Origin: Rhodocyclaceae bacterium
Lineage (GTDB): Bacteria > Pseudomonadota > Gammaproteobacteria > Burkholderiales > Rhodocyclaceae
Direction of reading: 5' to 3'
Assembly (NCBI GenBank): GCA_018262775.1
Contig: JADFDU010000017.1
Coordinates: 1 to 43,950 of the forward strand
Length of the DNA: 43,950 bases
The position numbers were made by a program, and so were the translations under genes. Of the stretch, positions 9,731 to 18,970 are shown piece by piece. Each line of letters begins with the position of its first letter. Position 1 is the first letter of the stretch. The notes beneath the pieces were generated by a model. It was not told the DNA's origin, searched no databases, and worked only from the letters and a program-made list of their open reading frames with translations.

Positions 9731-11191
9731 ATGACCCACCCAGAATTACGCAAGCCTTCTCTGCTGATCGTCGATGATGACCCGCTCATCATCGACACGC
9801 TGGCTTTCTTCCTCAGCCGCGAATTCGCGGTGCGCACCGCCGGCTCCCGCGCCGACTGCATTGCCTTGCTGCGCAGCGAAGGCGCAACGCCCCAGTTGGC
9901 CCTGGTCGATCTCGGCCTGCCGCCGCTGCCGCATCAGCCCGACGAGGGCTTCGCCCTCATCTCCGACCTCCTTGCCCACTCTCCGAACATCAAGATCGTC
10001 GTGCTTTCTGGACAGAACGACGAAGCCAATGCGCGCCATGCCCGCGCACTCGGCGCAACGGAGTTCGTCGCCAAGCCGGCCGACCCGGAAGGGCTACGGC
10101 AGACCCTGCAGCGCATCCTCGCCTACCAGTCGGCTGAATTGGCGGTCCAGCCGTCCGCCACCGAGGATCCGTGCGGCCTGCTCGGCAACAGCGTGCCCAT
10201 GCAGAAGTTGCGCGCGCAGATCTCCCAATACAGTGACTCGCCCTTCCCCGTGCTGATCGAGGGCGAATCCGGCAGCGGCAAGGAAATCGTCGCCAGTTGC
10301 TGCCTGCACCGCCTGACGTCACGGCGCAGCAAACCGTATTTTGCCCTCAACTGCGCCGCCATCTCACCGACCCTGGTCGAACCCACGCTTTTCGGCTATG
10401 CCAAGGGCGCTTTCACCGGCGCGGCCCAGGCCAAGTCGGGCTATTTCGAGGACGCCGAAGACGGTACGCTGTTCCTCGATGAGATCGGCGAGCTTCCCCT
10501 AGAACTTCAGCCCAAGCTGCTGCGCGTTCTGGAGAACGGCGAGTTCCAGCGCGTCGGCGAAACCCAGCAGCGCGTCAGCAGCGCCCGCGTCATCGCGGCA
10601 ACCAACCGCGACCTGCGCAAGGAAGTGCGCGAGGGCCGTTTCCGCGCCGACCTGTACCATCGATTGTCCGTCTTCACCATCAACGTGCCGCCCTTGCGCG
10701 AGATGGGCGATGACAAGGTGCTGCTGTTGCGTCATTTCCGCGCCTTCTACGCCGGCCAGGCCCAGCAGCTGCCGTTCGAGCTTGCCGACGAGGCGCTGGC
10801 GCGCTGGCAGGGCTATGGCTTCCCCGGCAACGTGCGTGAATTGCGCAACATCGTCATCCGCCTGGCCACCAAGTATCCCGGCCGACCGGTCAGTCACGCC
10901 GAACTCGAAGACGAACTGGATACCGGCACGGAGGAGATCCCCTCCGCCTGGCTGCCGCCGCAGGATGTCGGCGAGCTTTCCGAGATCGCCTTGCGCCAGC
11001 TGCAGCAGCGTGGCCAGTTCAATCTCGAGGACACCCTGTTACGCTGGGAGCAGGGCTATATTCAGGCGGCCCTCAAAATGACGCACGGCAACGTCAGCCA
11101 GGCCGCCAGGCTGCTGGGGGTCAACCGCACGACCCTGTACAACCGCATGGAAGTGCTGGAGCGCGATCTGGGCGCCGCTTCAAACGCATAA
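9731..11191 (+). CDS. Sigma-54-dependent response regulator of the pilus locus
   Basis: This is an NtrC-type regulator of 486 residues. The receiver domain has VDDDPL near residue 15 and the phospho-acceptor aspartate in LALVDLGLPP near residue 60. The AAA+ domain has Walker A GESGSGKE near 178, the sigma-54-contacting loop GAFTGA near 226 and Walker B LFLDEIGEL near 248. A Fis-type helix-turn-helix (GNVSQAARLLGVNRTTLYNRM) closes the protein. It should activate RpoN-dependent promoters when phosphorylated. It heads the pilus cluster, 20 bases before mshM. The only convincing sigma-54 promoter I found in the window is that of the pilin at 29951. The sensor kinase at 28073–29791 is the likely partner (inference). 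The receiver resembles that of the PrsR/PEP-CTERM-box regulators, but no PEP-CTERM genes are present. Confidence 0.93.
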   Translation: MTHPELRKPSLLIVDDDPLIIDTLAFFLSREFAVRTAGSRADCIALLRSEGATPQLALVDLGLPPLPHQPDEGFALISDLLAHSPNIKIVVLSGQNDEANARHARALGATEFVAKPADPEGLRQTLQRILAYQSAELAVQPSATEDPCGLLGNSVPMQKLRAQISQYSDSPFPVLIEGESGSGKEIVASCCLHRLTSRRSKPYFALNCAAISPTLVEPTLFGYAKGAFTGAAQAKSGYFEDAEDGTLFLDEIGELPLELQPKLLRVLENGEFQRVGETQQRVSSARVIAATNRDLRKEVREGRFRADLYHRLSVFTINVPPLREMGDDKVLLLRHFRAFYAGQAQQLPFELADEALARWQGYGFPGNVRELRNIVIRLATKYPGRPVSHAELEDELDTGTEEIPSAWLPPQDVGELSEIALRQLQQRGQFNLEDTLLRWEQGYIQAALKMTHGNVSQAARLLGVNRTTLYNRMEVLERDLGAASNA

Positions 11192-11211
11192 AAAGGGAGA
11201 GACCGCCGCAC

Positions 11212-12780
11212 ATGTACCTTGAACATTTCGGCCTGACCGAGGCGCCGTTCCGCATCACGCCGCACACGGATTTCTTTTTCGAGGGTGCCAATCGCGGCGC
11301 CACCCTGGAGGCCTTGCTCTACGCCATCACCCACGACGAGGGCATCGTCAAGGTGAGCGGCGAGGTCGGCAGCGGCAAGACCATGCTGTGCCGGGTACTG
11401 ATGGAACGCCTGCCGAAAAACGTCGAGACGATCCATCTGGCCAATCCCTCCCTGTCGCGCGACGAGATCATGTTCACCCTCGCCGACGAACTGCACGTCA
11501 ACCTCGCCACCAATCGCGTCGGTGCTGTGCTGCGTGCCCTGCAGGAACACCTGATCGACCTCTACGCGCAGGGCCGCCAGGTCGTGGTGCTCATCGACGA
11601 GGCGCATGCCATGCCCGCGGAAACGCTCGAGGAGATTCGCCTGCTCTCCAACCTCGAGTCGAACCGCCACAAGCTACTGCAGATCGTCCTCTTCGGCCAA
11701 CCCGAGCTGAACGACATCCTCAACCGCACCGAGATGCGCCAGCTCAAGGAGCGCATCACGCACAACTTCACGCTCGAACCGCTGGTCCGGTCCGACATTG
11801 CCCAGTACATCAATTTCCGCATGCGCGCCGCCGGCTTCAAGGGGCCCGACGTCTTTTCCTCGGCCGCGCTCAAGTACATCGCCGGCGCCTCGCTCGGCCT
11901 GACCCGGCGTATCAACATTCTCTGCGACAAGGCCCTGCTCGCTGCGTTTGCCGGCAATACCCATCTGATCACCGCCGCCCACGTCAAGGCCGCCATCCGC
12001 GACGCTGAATTCCGCAATGCCTCTTTCACAAGTCCCTGGCTGTGGCTGGGCGGAGCCGTCGCCGCCCTGATGGTCGTCGGCGCAGGCCTGGCCTACTACC
12101 ACCAGGGCACGGAACCCGCGCCCGACGTCAAGTCAGCACCGCCTGTCGCTTCCGCTGCACCTGTCGCTTCCGCTGCACCTGTCGCTTCCGCTGCACCTGT
12201 CGCTTCCGCTACACCTGTCGCACTCGCTGCACCCGACCAGGAATCCGGCTTGCCGACACCCGCCAGCCCACCCCAGCAAGCCACCGAACCGGCCGCTGCT
12301 GCACCCCCGGCTTCCCAGGCAACGCCGATGCTCATGGCGGCGGCCACGCCGGCAGCGCCGGAAAAGACCATAATCTCCTCCAATCAGCCGGTCCAAGACA
12401 AAGCGGCGACAGAGATACAGACTCAAGAGGCTGCGCCTCTCCCGAAGCAAGCCACCATGGGGCCGCTGACCCGCAAGCGTCTCGCAGAAACCCTGAAGTG
12501 GCTCGATTCGGCAGATGACAACCGCTGGTTCTTACAGCTCCTGAGCACCGACGCTGGCAGCGCCCACCCTGTCGAGGGGTTCCTCGCCAACGCTGGCAGA
12601 CTGGCTGACCCCGAAGCCATCAGGGTGTATAAGGTGGAAAGAAAAGAAGGGGATCGACTGGGCGTCATCTATGGCGATTATCCGACGCGCGCAGCGGCCA
12701 GCCAGGCCTTGCAGCAGCTGCCGCCGGCACTCAAGCTCTATGGCCCCTATCCGCGCCAGGTTCGGCGTTTAAGAAATTGA
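11212..12780 (+). CDS. mshM: MshM/ExeA-like AAA ATPase with C-terminal SPOR-like domain
   Basis: This 522-residue protein starts MYLEHFGLTEAPFRITPH, the classic ExeA/MshM opening. It has Walker A GEVGSGKT near residue 52 and Walker B VVVLIDEAHAM near 125. A membrane segment (WLWLGGAVAALMVVGAGLAYY) lies near 276–295. After it comes a long Pro/Ala-rich periplasmic linker containing five PVASAA-type repeats, then a SPOR-like peptidoglycan-binding end (RWFLQLLSTDAG to YGPYPRQVRRL). By analogy with ExeA/GspA it should couple ATP to remodelling or sensing of peptidoglycan so that the MshL secretin can assemble. GGGAGAG precedes the ATG. The repeat-bearing linker may vary in length between strains. 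Confidence 0.88.
   Translation: MYLEHFGLTEAPFRITPHTDFFFEGANRGATLEALLYAITHDEGIVKVSGEVGSGKTMLCRVLMERLPKNVETIHLANPSLSRDEIMFTLADELHVNLATNRVGAVLRALQEHLIDLYAQGRQVVVLIDEAHAMPAETLEEIRLLSNLESNRHKLLQIVLFGQPELNDILNRTEMRQLKERITHNFTLEPLVRSDIAQYINFRMRAAGFKGPDVFSSAALKYIAGASLGLTRRINILCDKALLAAFAGNTHLITAAHVKAAIRDAEFRNASFTSPWLWLGGAVAALMVVGAGLAYYHQGTEPAPDVKSAPPVASAAPVASAAPVASAAPVASATPVALAAPDQESGLPTPASPPQQATEPAAAAPPASQATPMLMAAATPAAPEKTIISSNQPVQDKAATEIQTQEAAPLPKQATMGPLTRKRLAETLKWLDSADDNRWFLQLLSTDAGSAHPVEGFLANAGRLADPEAIRVYKVERKEGDRLGVIYGDYPTRAAASQALQQLPPALKLYGPYPRQVRRLRN
12132..12221 (+). repeat. Five 18-bp tandem repeats inside mshM
   Basis: Units of CCTGTCGCTTCCGCTGCA run from 12132 to 12221: three exact, the fourth with one change, the fifth more diverged. 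Because the unit is 18 bp, copy-number change keeps the frame and only lengthens or shortens the PVASAA linker between the membrane segment and the SPOR-like domain. Confidence 0.9.
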
Positions 12781-12825
12781 AAATATCCAAAATTGCAAGG
12801 ATTATTGGACAATTAAATCAGCCAG

Positions 12826-12853
12826 TTGCAAAATAATGTTAATGTGCTATGCT
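12826..12853 (+). promoter_or_regulatory. Sigma-70-type promoter candidate for mshL
   Basis: TTGCAA at 12826–12831 and TATGCT at 12848–12853 are separated by 16 bases. They lie in an AT-rich 106-base gap after mshM, about 34 bases before the TTG start of mshL. I looked for a –24/–12 sigma-54 site in this gap and found none. Confidence 0.55.
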
Positions 12854-12886
12854 CAGAACGCCCGACCTCTTAGATGAGGCGCTAAC

Positions 12887-14767
12887 TTGTGGCTCGCCAT
12901 GACAGCTAGAACGACGACAATTGCCTCACTGCTGAGTGCAACATTCCTCGCGGCGTGCACCGCGCCTCAGGTAAAACCTCCATCGAGCGGGCACATCAAC
13001 GCGGACAGCGCGCCACCTGCCGCCAAATCGAACATTCCGTCTCCCGTACAACAGTCCGTGGCGCTGCAAGCACCCAAAGCAGTCGCTAAAGCTGAAACCT
13101 ATAGCGTTGTGGTCAAGGACGTGCGTGTGCAGGAACTGCTCTTCGCACTTGCCCGCGATGCCAAACTGAACGTCGATATCCACCCCGGCATTACCGGCAC
13201 CGTAACGCTGAACGCCATCGACCAGACCCTGCCGCAACTGTTAAACCGCATCGCCAAGCAGACGGACATGCGCTTCGAACTCGACGGTCCCAATCTGGTG
13301 GTGATGCCGGATACGCCCTATCTGCGCACTTACAAGATCGACTACGTCAACATGTCGCGCGACACCACCGGCAACGTCGCCATCAACACGCAGATCGCCA
13401 GTATCAGTGCAACGGCCGCCGGCACGGGGGCTGGCGCCGCGGCGGGCGGCACCAGCGGCAACGTATCGTCGACGAAGGTGGACAACGTCGCCAAGAACCG
13501 CTTCTGGGAAACCTTGGAACAGAACATCAAGGACATCCTGCGCGAGACGGACAAGGAAATCATCGTCAGGCGTCGCGTTGCGGAAGGCCAGGAACAGGCT
13601 GCCGCAGCCGCCGGCGCGGCGGCACAGCCGGGTGGCGCTGCAGCGGGAACCACTGGGGCTCCCTCCCAGATTCAGGTTCAACTTGCGCCCCCACAGCAGC
13701 CATCGCAGGCCGGCAAGGAATATGAAACGCTGCAAGCGGCCTCGGTCATGGTGAACCGCGAAACCGGTTTTCTCATGGCGCGCGCCACCTCGCGCCAGCA
13801 CGAAAAAATCCAGGAATTCCTCGACCAGGTCCTGTCCTCGGCCCGACGCCAGGTGCTGATCGAAGCCACCATCGTCGAGGTGCGCCTGAACCAGGATTAC
13901 CAGCAGGGTATCGACTGGCAGTATTTCAATCAGGGCGCCGCCGGACGCGCTATCGGCCAGGGCGCTACGACACGCAGCTTCCGTGTCAACCCAACCACTG
14001 GCGCCTTTGAGGCCTCAACCTCCACCTCGACCTTGCCCTCGGCGATCAGCAACACCCTCTTCAGCCTGGCCTTCCGCCGCGGCGACTTCCTCACGGCCAT
14101 CAAGCTGCTGGAAAACTTCGGCACGCTGAAGGTGCTGTCCAGTCCCAAGATGTCGGTGCTCAACAACCAGACAGCCATTCTCAAGGTAGTGGACAACATC
14201 GTCTACTTCCAATTCAAGGCGGACACCAGCCAAAGTCAGAACAGTACGCTGACCAACGTCACCACCACGCCGCTATCGGTCTCCGTCGGTTTGGTCATGA
14301 GCGTGACGCCGCAAATCAGCGAGAACAACTCGGTACTACTGAATGTGCGGCCGACCATCTCGCGGCAAATTGGACCGGGCAAAGCAGACCCTAACCCCAA
14401 CATCCCAGCCGGCATGCAGAATATTGTTCCAGAGATTCAGACGCGCGAGATGGAATCGCTGATGAAAATAAACGATGGCGAAATTGCCGTGCTCGGCGGC
14501 CTCATGGAGGAATCTGTCAGTAACAATGACGATGCGGTGCCTGGCGTCTCCAAGATCCCCATTCTCGGCAATCTCTTTACTTACCGGAACGACAAAACCG
14601 TCAAAACAGAACTTGTAATCTTCCTGCGGCCGACCGTGGTCAAGGATGCCAGCATCCAGGGCAACTACAGCAGCTTCCGCGGTAATTTGCCGCGCGACGA
14701 CTTCTTCGAGAACAAGAGCGGGCTGCAACCGGTACCGGAGTGGAACGTGGGAGGCAGTGCGCAGTGA
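12887..14767 (+). CDS. mshL: MshL-type secretin, outer-membrane pilus channel
   Basis: This 626-residue lipoprotein has lipobox LAAC near residue 24. It has an N-terminal STN/N0-like domain (VQELLFALARDAKLNVDIHPGI) and two low-complexity Gly/Ala inserts near residues 180–200 and 235–260. The C-terminal secretin domain has VLIEATIVEVRLNQDYQQG, LKVLSSPKMSVLNNQTA and the signature GEIAVLGGLMEES…VPGVSKIPILGNLF. It forms the outer-membrane ring through which the pilus exits. The TTG at 12887 has GAGG 7 bases upstream. An ATG at 12899 has none and gives a signal peptide four residues shorter, so the start is uncertain by four codons. The stop overlaps the GTG of mshN. Confidence 0.93.
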   Translation: MWLAMTARTTTIASLLSATFLAACTAPQVKPPSSGHINADSAPPAAKSNIPSPVQQSVALQAPKAVAKAETYSVVVKDVRVQELLFALARDAKLNVDIHPGITGTVTLNAIDQTLPQLLNRIAKQTDMRFELDGPNLVVMPDTPYLRTYKIDYVNMSRDTTGNVAINTQIASISATAAGTGAGAAAGGTSGNVSSTKVDNVAKNRFWETLEQNIKDILRETDKEIIVRRRVAEGQEQAAAAAGAAAQPGGAAAGTTGAPSQIQVQLAPPQQPSQAGKEYETLQAASVMVNRETGFLMARATSRQHEKIQEFLDQVLSSARRQVLIEATIVEVRLNQDYQQGIDWQYFNQGAAGRAIGQGATTRSFRVNPTTGAFEASTSTSTLPSAISNTLFSLAFRRGDFLTAIKLLENFGTLKVLSSPKMSVLNNQTAILKVVDNIVYFQFKADTSQSQNSTLTNVTTTPLSVSVGLVMSVTPQISENNSVLLNVRPTISRQIGPGKADPNPNIPAGMQNIVPEIQTREMESLMKINDGEIAVLGGLMEESVSNNDDAVPGVSKIPILGNLFTYRNDKTVKTELVIFLRPTVVKDASIQGNYSSFRGNLPRDDFFENKSGLQPVPEWNVGGSAQ

Positions 14768-16032
14768 GCCTGCTTATGGACGCGCTGAAGAAGGCCGAAG
14801 AGGCCAAGCGCCAGTCCGAGGCGGCGGCGAAGATCGAGCCGAGCGGCGCCATGCAGACTGACGGCGCAGCAGCCGAGCCCGCCGCCGACGCGCGCGGGCT
14901 ACCCGAACTGCCTTCGCGCCTCGAACTGCTCGATCATGAGTTCCATACGCCGCCCACAGCCACGCCTGAACCCGTTGCGACACCTGCATCGGCTGCCCAA
15001 TCTGCAAGACAGCCGGCAGCAGAAGCCCAGAAGCGCGAACGTGCCGCCGCGCAGAATGTATTCGTAGCCAAGCAGCCGCCACAGGGCCGCAACCTGCTCA
15101 TCCTCGGCGGCCTCGCCGCCATCGTGGCCGCATTCGGCATCGGCGGTTGGTTCTGGTGGCAGATGCAGCCGAAGGGCGGCATCGGCCCTGCGCCGGTCGC
15201 CACCGCCCGCACCGCACCGATGACAGCCGCACCCATTGCGCCGGCGCCCGCCAGTACGCCCATTGCCGCCGCACCGGCAGCGCCGACTCCGATCGCGCCG
15301 CCCGAGTCCGTAGCCGCTGCACCCATCGCAGAAAAACCGGTCGCCGTACTGCCGGCACTGACTTCTGCCAACAAGCCCACCGCCGCAAAACCGCTGCCCG
15401 CCGCCATGCCAGTCCCACTCGCAGCGGAACCCGAACACCTCATTCACATCACTACCTCGCGGCCGAAGATGAACCCGCAAATCGCCAGCGCCTATCAGGC
15501 CTTCCAGGCGGGCGACCTTGCCGCTGCGCAACGCGATTATCAGCAGGTATTGAAAAGCGAGCCGAAGAACGTCAACGCCCTGCACGGCCTGGCCGCCATC
15601 AGCCTGCGCCAGGGGCAATATGAGACCGCTGAGGGTCTGTATCTGCTCATCCTCGAAGCCGATCCCAAGGACAACGCGGCACAAGCCGGCCTGATCAGCC
15701 TGAGGGGGCAGGTCGACCCGCTCCAGTCGGAAAGCCGGCTGAAGAACCTGCTCGCCAACCAGCCGGAATCCCCCTCTCTGAATTTCGCCCTGGGCAACGT
15801 CTATGCCCAGCAGGGCCGCTGGAACGATGCCCAGCAGGCCTACTTCCGCGCTTACTCCAGCGACAGCGAGAATCCGGACTACCAGTTCAACCTGGCGGTC
15901 AGCCTGGACCAATTGCGCCAGCCCAGGCTGGCGTTGCAGTATTATCAAGGGGCGCTTGCTGCGGCCAGCAAACGCCCTGCTGCCTTCGACAGAAACCAGG
16001 TCGCTGGCCGCGTCAGCGACCTGCAAAAATAA
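14764..16032 (+). CDS. mshN: MshN-like TPR protein
   Basis: This 422-residue protein has a conserved N-terminus MSLLMDALKKAEEAKR, read from the GTG that overlaps the mshL stop (GTGA). A single membrane helix (LLILGGLAAIVAAFGIGGWFWW) lies near residues 112–133. A Pro/Ala-rich spacer follows, then at least four TPR-like repeats from about residue 240 (AYQAFQAGDLAAAQRDYQQV, ALHGLAAISLRQGQYETAEG, SLNFALGNVYAQQGRWNDAQ, YQFNLAVSLDQLRQPRLAL). MshN proteins are inner-membrane-anchored factors needed for MSHA pilus assembly, probably through protein–protein contacts in the periplasm. The starting frame chosen here also matches the family's length. Confidence 0.87.
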   Translation: MSLLMDALKKAEEAKRQSEAAAKIEPSGAMQTDGAAAEPAADARGLPELPSRLELLDHEFHTPPTATPEPVATPASAAQSARQPAAEAQKRERAAAQNVFVAKQPPQGRNLLILGGLAAIVAAFGIGGWFWWQMQPKGGIGPAPVATARTAPMTAAPIAPAPASTPIAAAPAAPTPIAPPESVAAAPIAEKPVAVLPALTSANKPTAAKPLPAAMPVPLAAEPEHLIHITTSRPKMNPQIASAYQAFQAGDLAAAQRDYQQVLKSEPKNVNALHGLAAISLRQGQYETAEGLYLLILEADPKDNAAQAGLISLRGQVDPLQSESRLKNLLANQPESPSLNFALGNVYAQQGRWNDAQQAYFRAYSSDSENPDYQFNLAVSLDQLRQPRLALQYYQGALAAASKRPAAFDRNQVAGRVSDLQK

Positions 16033-16053
16033 CTCAGCGCCCGTGCCGGCGCC

Positions 16054-17766
16054 ATGGAGATGAATTCACCCGCACCGCATCGACGGCCGCTCGGCCAGAT
16101 ATTGATCGCGCAGGGGGTCATCAGCGAGGACCAGCTGCGCATCGCACTGCTGGAGCAGATGAAATCCAACCAGCCGGTCGGCAAACTGCTGGTCAGCCTG
16201 GGTTTCATTTCCGAAGCGACGCTGCGCGACGCCCTCGGCGAGAGCCTCGGCAAGAAGAGCATCGACCTCTCCCGCGCCATTGTCGACCCGTCGGCGTTGC
16301 GCCTCGTGCCGCTGGAACTCGCCAAGCGCCACCGCCTGTTGCCGCTGGACTACGACCGCGCCCGACATCGCATGACGGTGGCGATTGCCGACGTCAACGA
16401 CATCGTCGCACTGGACAAACTGCGCGCACTCACGCATGACGATCTGCAGATCGACACGGTGTTGGCGGGCGAGTCGGAGATCTCCCGCGCCATCGACCAG
16501 TATTACGGGCACGAACTGTCGATCGACGGCATCCTCCACGAAATCGAAACCGGCGAGATCGACTGGCGCAGCCTGTCCGCCTCCAGCGACGAATACAGCC
16601 AGCCGGTGGTGCGCCTCATCGACGCCATCCTCACCGACGCCGTCAAGCGCGACGCCTCCGACGTGCACTTCGAGCCGGAACAGAACTTCCTGCGCATCCG
16701 CTACCGCATCGACGGCCTGCTGCGGCAGATCCGTGCCCTGCACAAGTCCTACTGGCCTGCCATGGCGGTGCGCATCAAGGTGATCAGCAACATGAACATC
16801 GCCGAGACCCGCGCGCCGCAGGACGGCCGCATCTCGCTCAACATCAGCGGCCGGCTGGTGGATTTCCGCGTCTCGGCCCAGCCGACCATCCACGGTGAAA
16901 ACATCGTGCTGCGCATTCTCGACCGCCAGAAAGGCATCGTACCGCTCGACCAGATCGGCCTCGACGACATTCAGCTCGACCAGCTCAAGCTCATGATCGC
17001 CCGGCCGGAAGGCATCCTCCTCGTCACCGGCCCGACCGGCAGCGGCAAGACCACCACACTCTACTCGGTGCTCAACCACATCAACGAGGAAGGCATCAAC
17101 ATCATGACCCTGGAGGATCCGGTCGAATACCCGATGTCGATGATCCGCCAGACCTCCGTCGCCGAAGCCGCCAAGCTGGACTTCGCCAATGGCGTACGCT
17201 CGATGATGCGCCAGGATCCGGACGTCATCCTCGTCGGCGAGATCCGCGACACCGACACGGCCGAAATGGCCTTCCGCGCCGCCATGACCGGCCACCAGGT
17301 GTACTCCACGCTGCACACCAACTCGGCCATCGGCGTCGTGCCGCGCCTGCTCGACATCGGCGTCCTGCCGGACATCATGGCCGGCAACATCATCGGCGTG
17401 ATTGCCCAGCGCCTCGTGCGCAAGCTCTGCCCACACTGCAAGAAACCTTACCAGCCCGAGCCGCACGAAACACGTTTGCTCGGTCTGGCCGATGACGCAC
17501 CACCGCCCACGCTGTATCGCCCCAGCGGCTGCGAGCACTGCGAATACCAGGGTTACCGCGGCCGCCAGGCCATCATGGAACTACTGCGCATGGATGCCGA
17601 TCTCGACGAGCTGATCGCGCGGCGAGCCACCGTGCGCGACATCAAACAGATGGCCCTCGCCAAGGGCTTCCGCACACTGGCGGAAGACGGCCTGCGGCGG
17701 GTACGTGAAGGCTCTACCTCGCTGGAAGAAGTCGGCCGGGTGGTGGATCTGACGGAGCGGATGTAG
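16054..17766 (+). CDS. mshE: MshE-type pilus extension ATPase
   Basis: This 570-residue GspE/PilB-class hexameric motor powers pilus assembly from the cytoplasm. The N-terminus holds two consecutive MshEN-like half motifs (RPLGQILIAQGVISEDQL and PVGKLLVSLGFISEATL), the family's c-di-GMP-binding fold. The motor domain has Walker A GPTGSGKTTT near residue 328, the Asp box LEDPVEYP, Walker B VILVGEIRD near 391 and the His box TGHQVYSTLHTNSA. Four zinc-ligand cysteines appear as CPHC near 459 and CEHC near 493. The second half motif ends in ALGESLG rather than the consensus glutamine, so ligand affinity should be tested. An in-frame ATG two codons later is an alternative start. It ends 1 base before mshG. 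Confidence 0.94.
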   Translation: MEMNSPAPHRRPLGQILIAQGVISEDQLRIALLEQMKSNQPVGKLLVSLGFISEATLRDALGESLGKKSIDLSRAIVDPSALRLVPLELAKRHRLLPLDYDRARHRMTVAIADVNDIVALDKLRALTHDDLQIDTVLAGESEISRAIDQYYGHELSIDGILHEIETGEIDWRSLSASSDEYSQPVVRLIDAILTDAVKRDASDVHFEPEQNFLRIRYRIDGLLRQIRALHKSYWPAMAVRIKVISNMNIAETRAPQDGRISLNISGRLVDFRVSAQPTIHGENIVLRILDRQKGIVPLDQIGLDDIQLDQLKLMIARPEGILLVTGPTGSGKTTTLYSVLNHINEEGINIMTLEDPVEYPMSMIRQTSVAEAAKLDFANGVRSMMRQDPDVILVGEIRDTDTAEMAFRAAMTGHQVYSTLHTNSAIGVVPRLLDIGVLPDIMAGNIIGVIAQRLVRKLCPHCKKPYQPEPHETRLLGLADDAPPPTLYRPSGCEHCEYQGYRGRQAIMELLRMDADLDELIARRATVRDIKQMALAKGFRTLAEDGLRRVREGSTSLEEVGRVVDLTERM

Positions 17767-17767
17767 C

Positions 17768-18970
17768 GTGTCGCTGTTCACCTACAAAGCCATGAACGAA
17801 GGCGGCCGCGTCGTGAACGGCCAGCTTGACGCCATCAATCTGGTCGACCTCGAAATGCGCCTCAAGCGCATGGATCTCGATTTCATCAACGGCAAGGAAG
17901 TCCGCCAGGGCGGCCTCTTGCGCGGCGGCAAGGTGCCAAAGCCCGAACTGATCAACTTCTGCTTCCACATGGAGCAGCTCACGCGCGCCGGCGTGCCGAT
18001 CCTGGACGGGCTGATCGACCTGCGCGACAGCATCTACCATCCGCGCTTCCGCGAGGTGATCACCAGCATGGTCGAGTCCATCGAAGGCGGCCGCACGCTC
18101 TCACAGGCGATGTCCGAGCACCCCAAAGTCTTCGACAAGGTCTTCAGCAGCCTGATCCTGGCCGGCGAGAATACCGGCAACCTGCCGGCCGTGCTCAAGA
18201 GCCTCAATGACTCCCTCAAGTGGGAGGACGAACTGGCTTCCCACACCAAGAAGCTGTTCATGTATCCGGCCTTCGTCGGCACCATCGTCCTCGGCGTCAC
18301 TTTTTTTCTCATGGTGTACCTCGTACCGCAGATGGCCGGCTTCATCAAGAACATGGGCCAGGACATGCCAATGCAGACGCGGATACTGCTGGCCACCTCG
18401 GCGGTCGTCAAGCAGTACTGGTACCTCTTCCTGGCGGTGCCGGTCATGATCGGCGTCGCCATCAAGTTTGCGATCGATACCAATCCGGCCTTCCGCCACC
18501 GCTTCGACGAATTCAAGCTGGCGCTGCCGGTGGTCGGACCCATCCTGCGCAAGATCATCCTCTCCCGTTTCGCCAGCGTCTTCGCCATGATGTACGCCTC
18601 GGGCATCGCCATCATCGACTCGATCCACGCCACGGAGGACGTGGTCGGCAACAGCGTCATCCGCGACGGCCTCAAGCGTGCCGGCCAACTGATCGGCGAG
18701 GGGCAAAACGTCACCGTGGCCTTCCAGAGCCTCGGCCTCTTCCCGCCCCTGGTCATCCGCATGCTGCGCGTGGGCGAGAACACCGGCGGACTCGACACCG
18801 CGCTCCTCAACGTCGCCTATTTCTACAACCGCGACGTCAAGGAATCCATCGAGAAGGTGCAGGCCATGATCGAGCCGGCGATGACGCTCGTCCTCGGCAC
18901 CATCCTCGGCTGGGTCATGCTCTCGGTGCTCGGTCCGATTTACGACGTCATCACCAAGCTGAAGATCTGA
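17768..18970 (+). CDS. mshG: MshG-type inner-membrane platform protein
   Basis: This 400-residue GspF/PilC-family protein has two T2SSF domains: the first with FHMEQLTRAGVPILDGLIDLRD, EGGRTLSQAMSEHPKVFDKVF and LILAGENTGNLPAVLKSL; the second with LSRFASVFAMMYASGIAIIDSI and MLRVGENTGGLDTALLNVAYFYNRDV. Three long membrane segments are visible, around residues 170, 220 and 370. It sits in the inner membrane and connects the MshE motor to the growing pilus. The start is GTG, one base after the mshE stop. The end overlaps the next gene as ATGA. Confidence 0.94.
   Translation: MSLFTYKAMNEGGRVVNGQLDAINLVDLEMRLKRMDLDFINGKEVRQGGLLRGGKVPKPELINFCFHMEQLTRAGVPILDGLIDLRDSIYHPRFREVITSMVESIEGGRTLSQAMSEHPKVFDKVFSSLILAGENTGNLPAVLKSLNDSLKWEDELASHTKKLFMYPAFVGTIVLGVTFFLMVYLVPQMAGFIKNMGQDMPMQTRILLATSAVVKQYWYLFLAVPVMIGVAIKFAIDTNPAFRHRFDEFKLALPVVGPILRKIILSRFASVFAMMYASGIAIIDSIHATEDVVGNSVIRDGLKRAGQLIGEGQNVTVAFQSLGLFPPLVIRMLRVGENTGGLDTALLNVAYFYNRDVKESIEKVQAMIEPAMTLVLGTILGWVMLSVLGPIYDVITKLKI

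Noticed and set aside
9731..12780. PEP-CTERM/exosortase regulatory system
   Set aside because: The regulator and ExeA-like ATPase resemble proteins of such clusters, but no exosortase, PEP-CTERM protein or polysaccharide genes are present, while pilus genes follow directly.
12781..12886. Sigma-54 promoter upstream of mshL
   Set aside because: TTGCA occurs twice in the gap, but no GG lies at the right distance. A sigma-70-type pair fits better.
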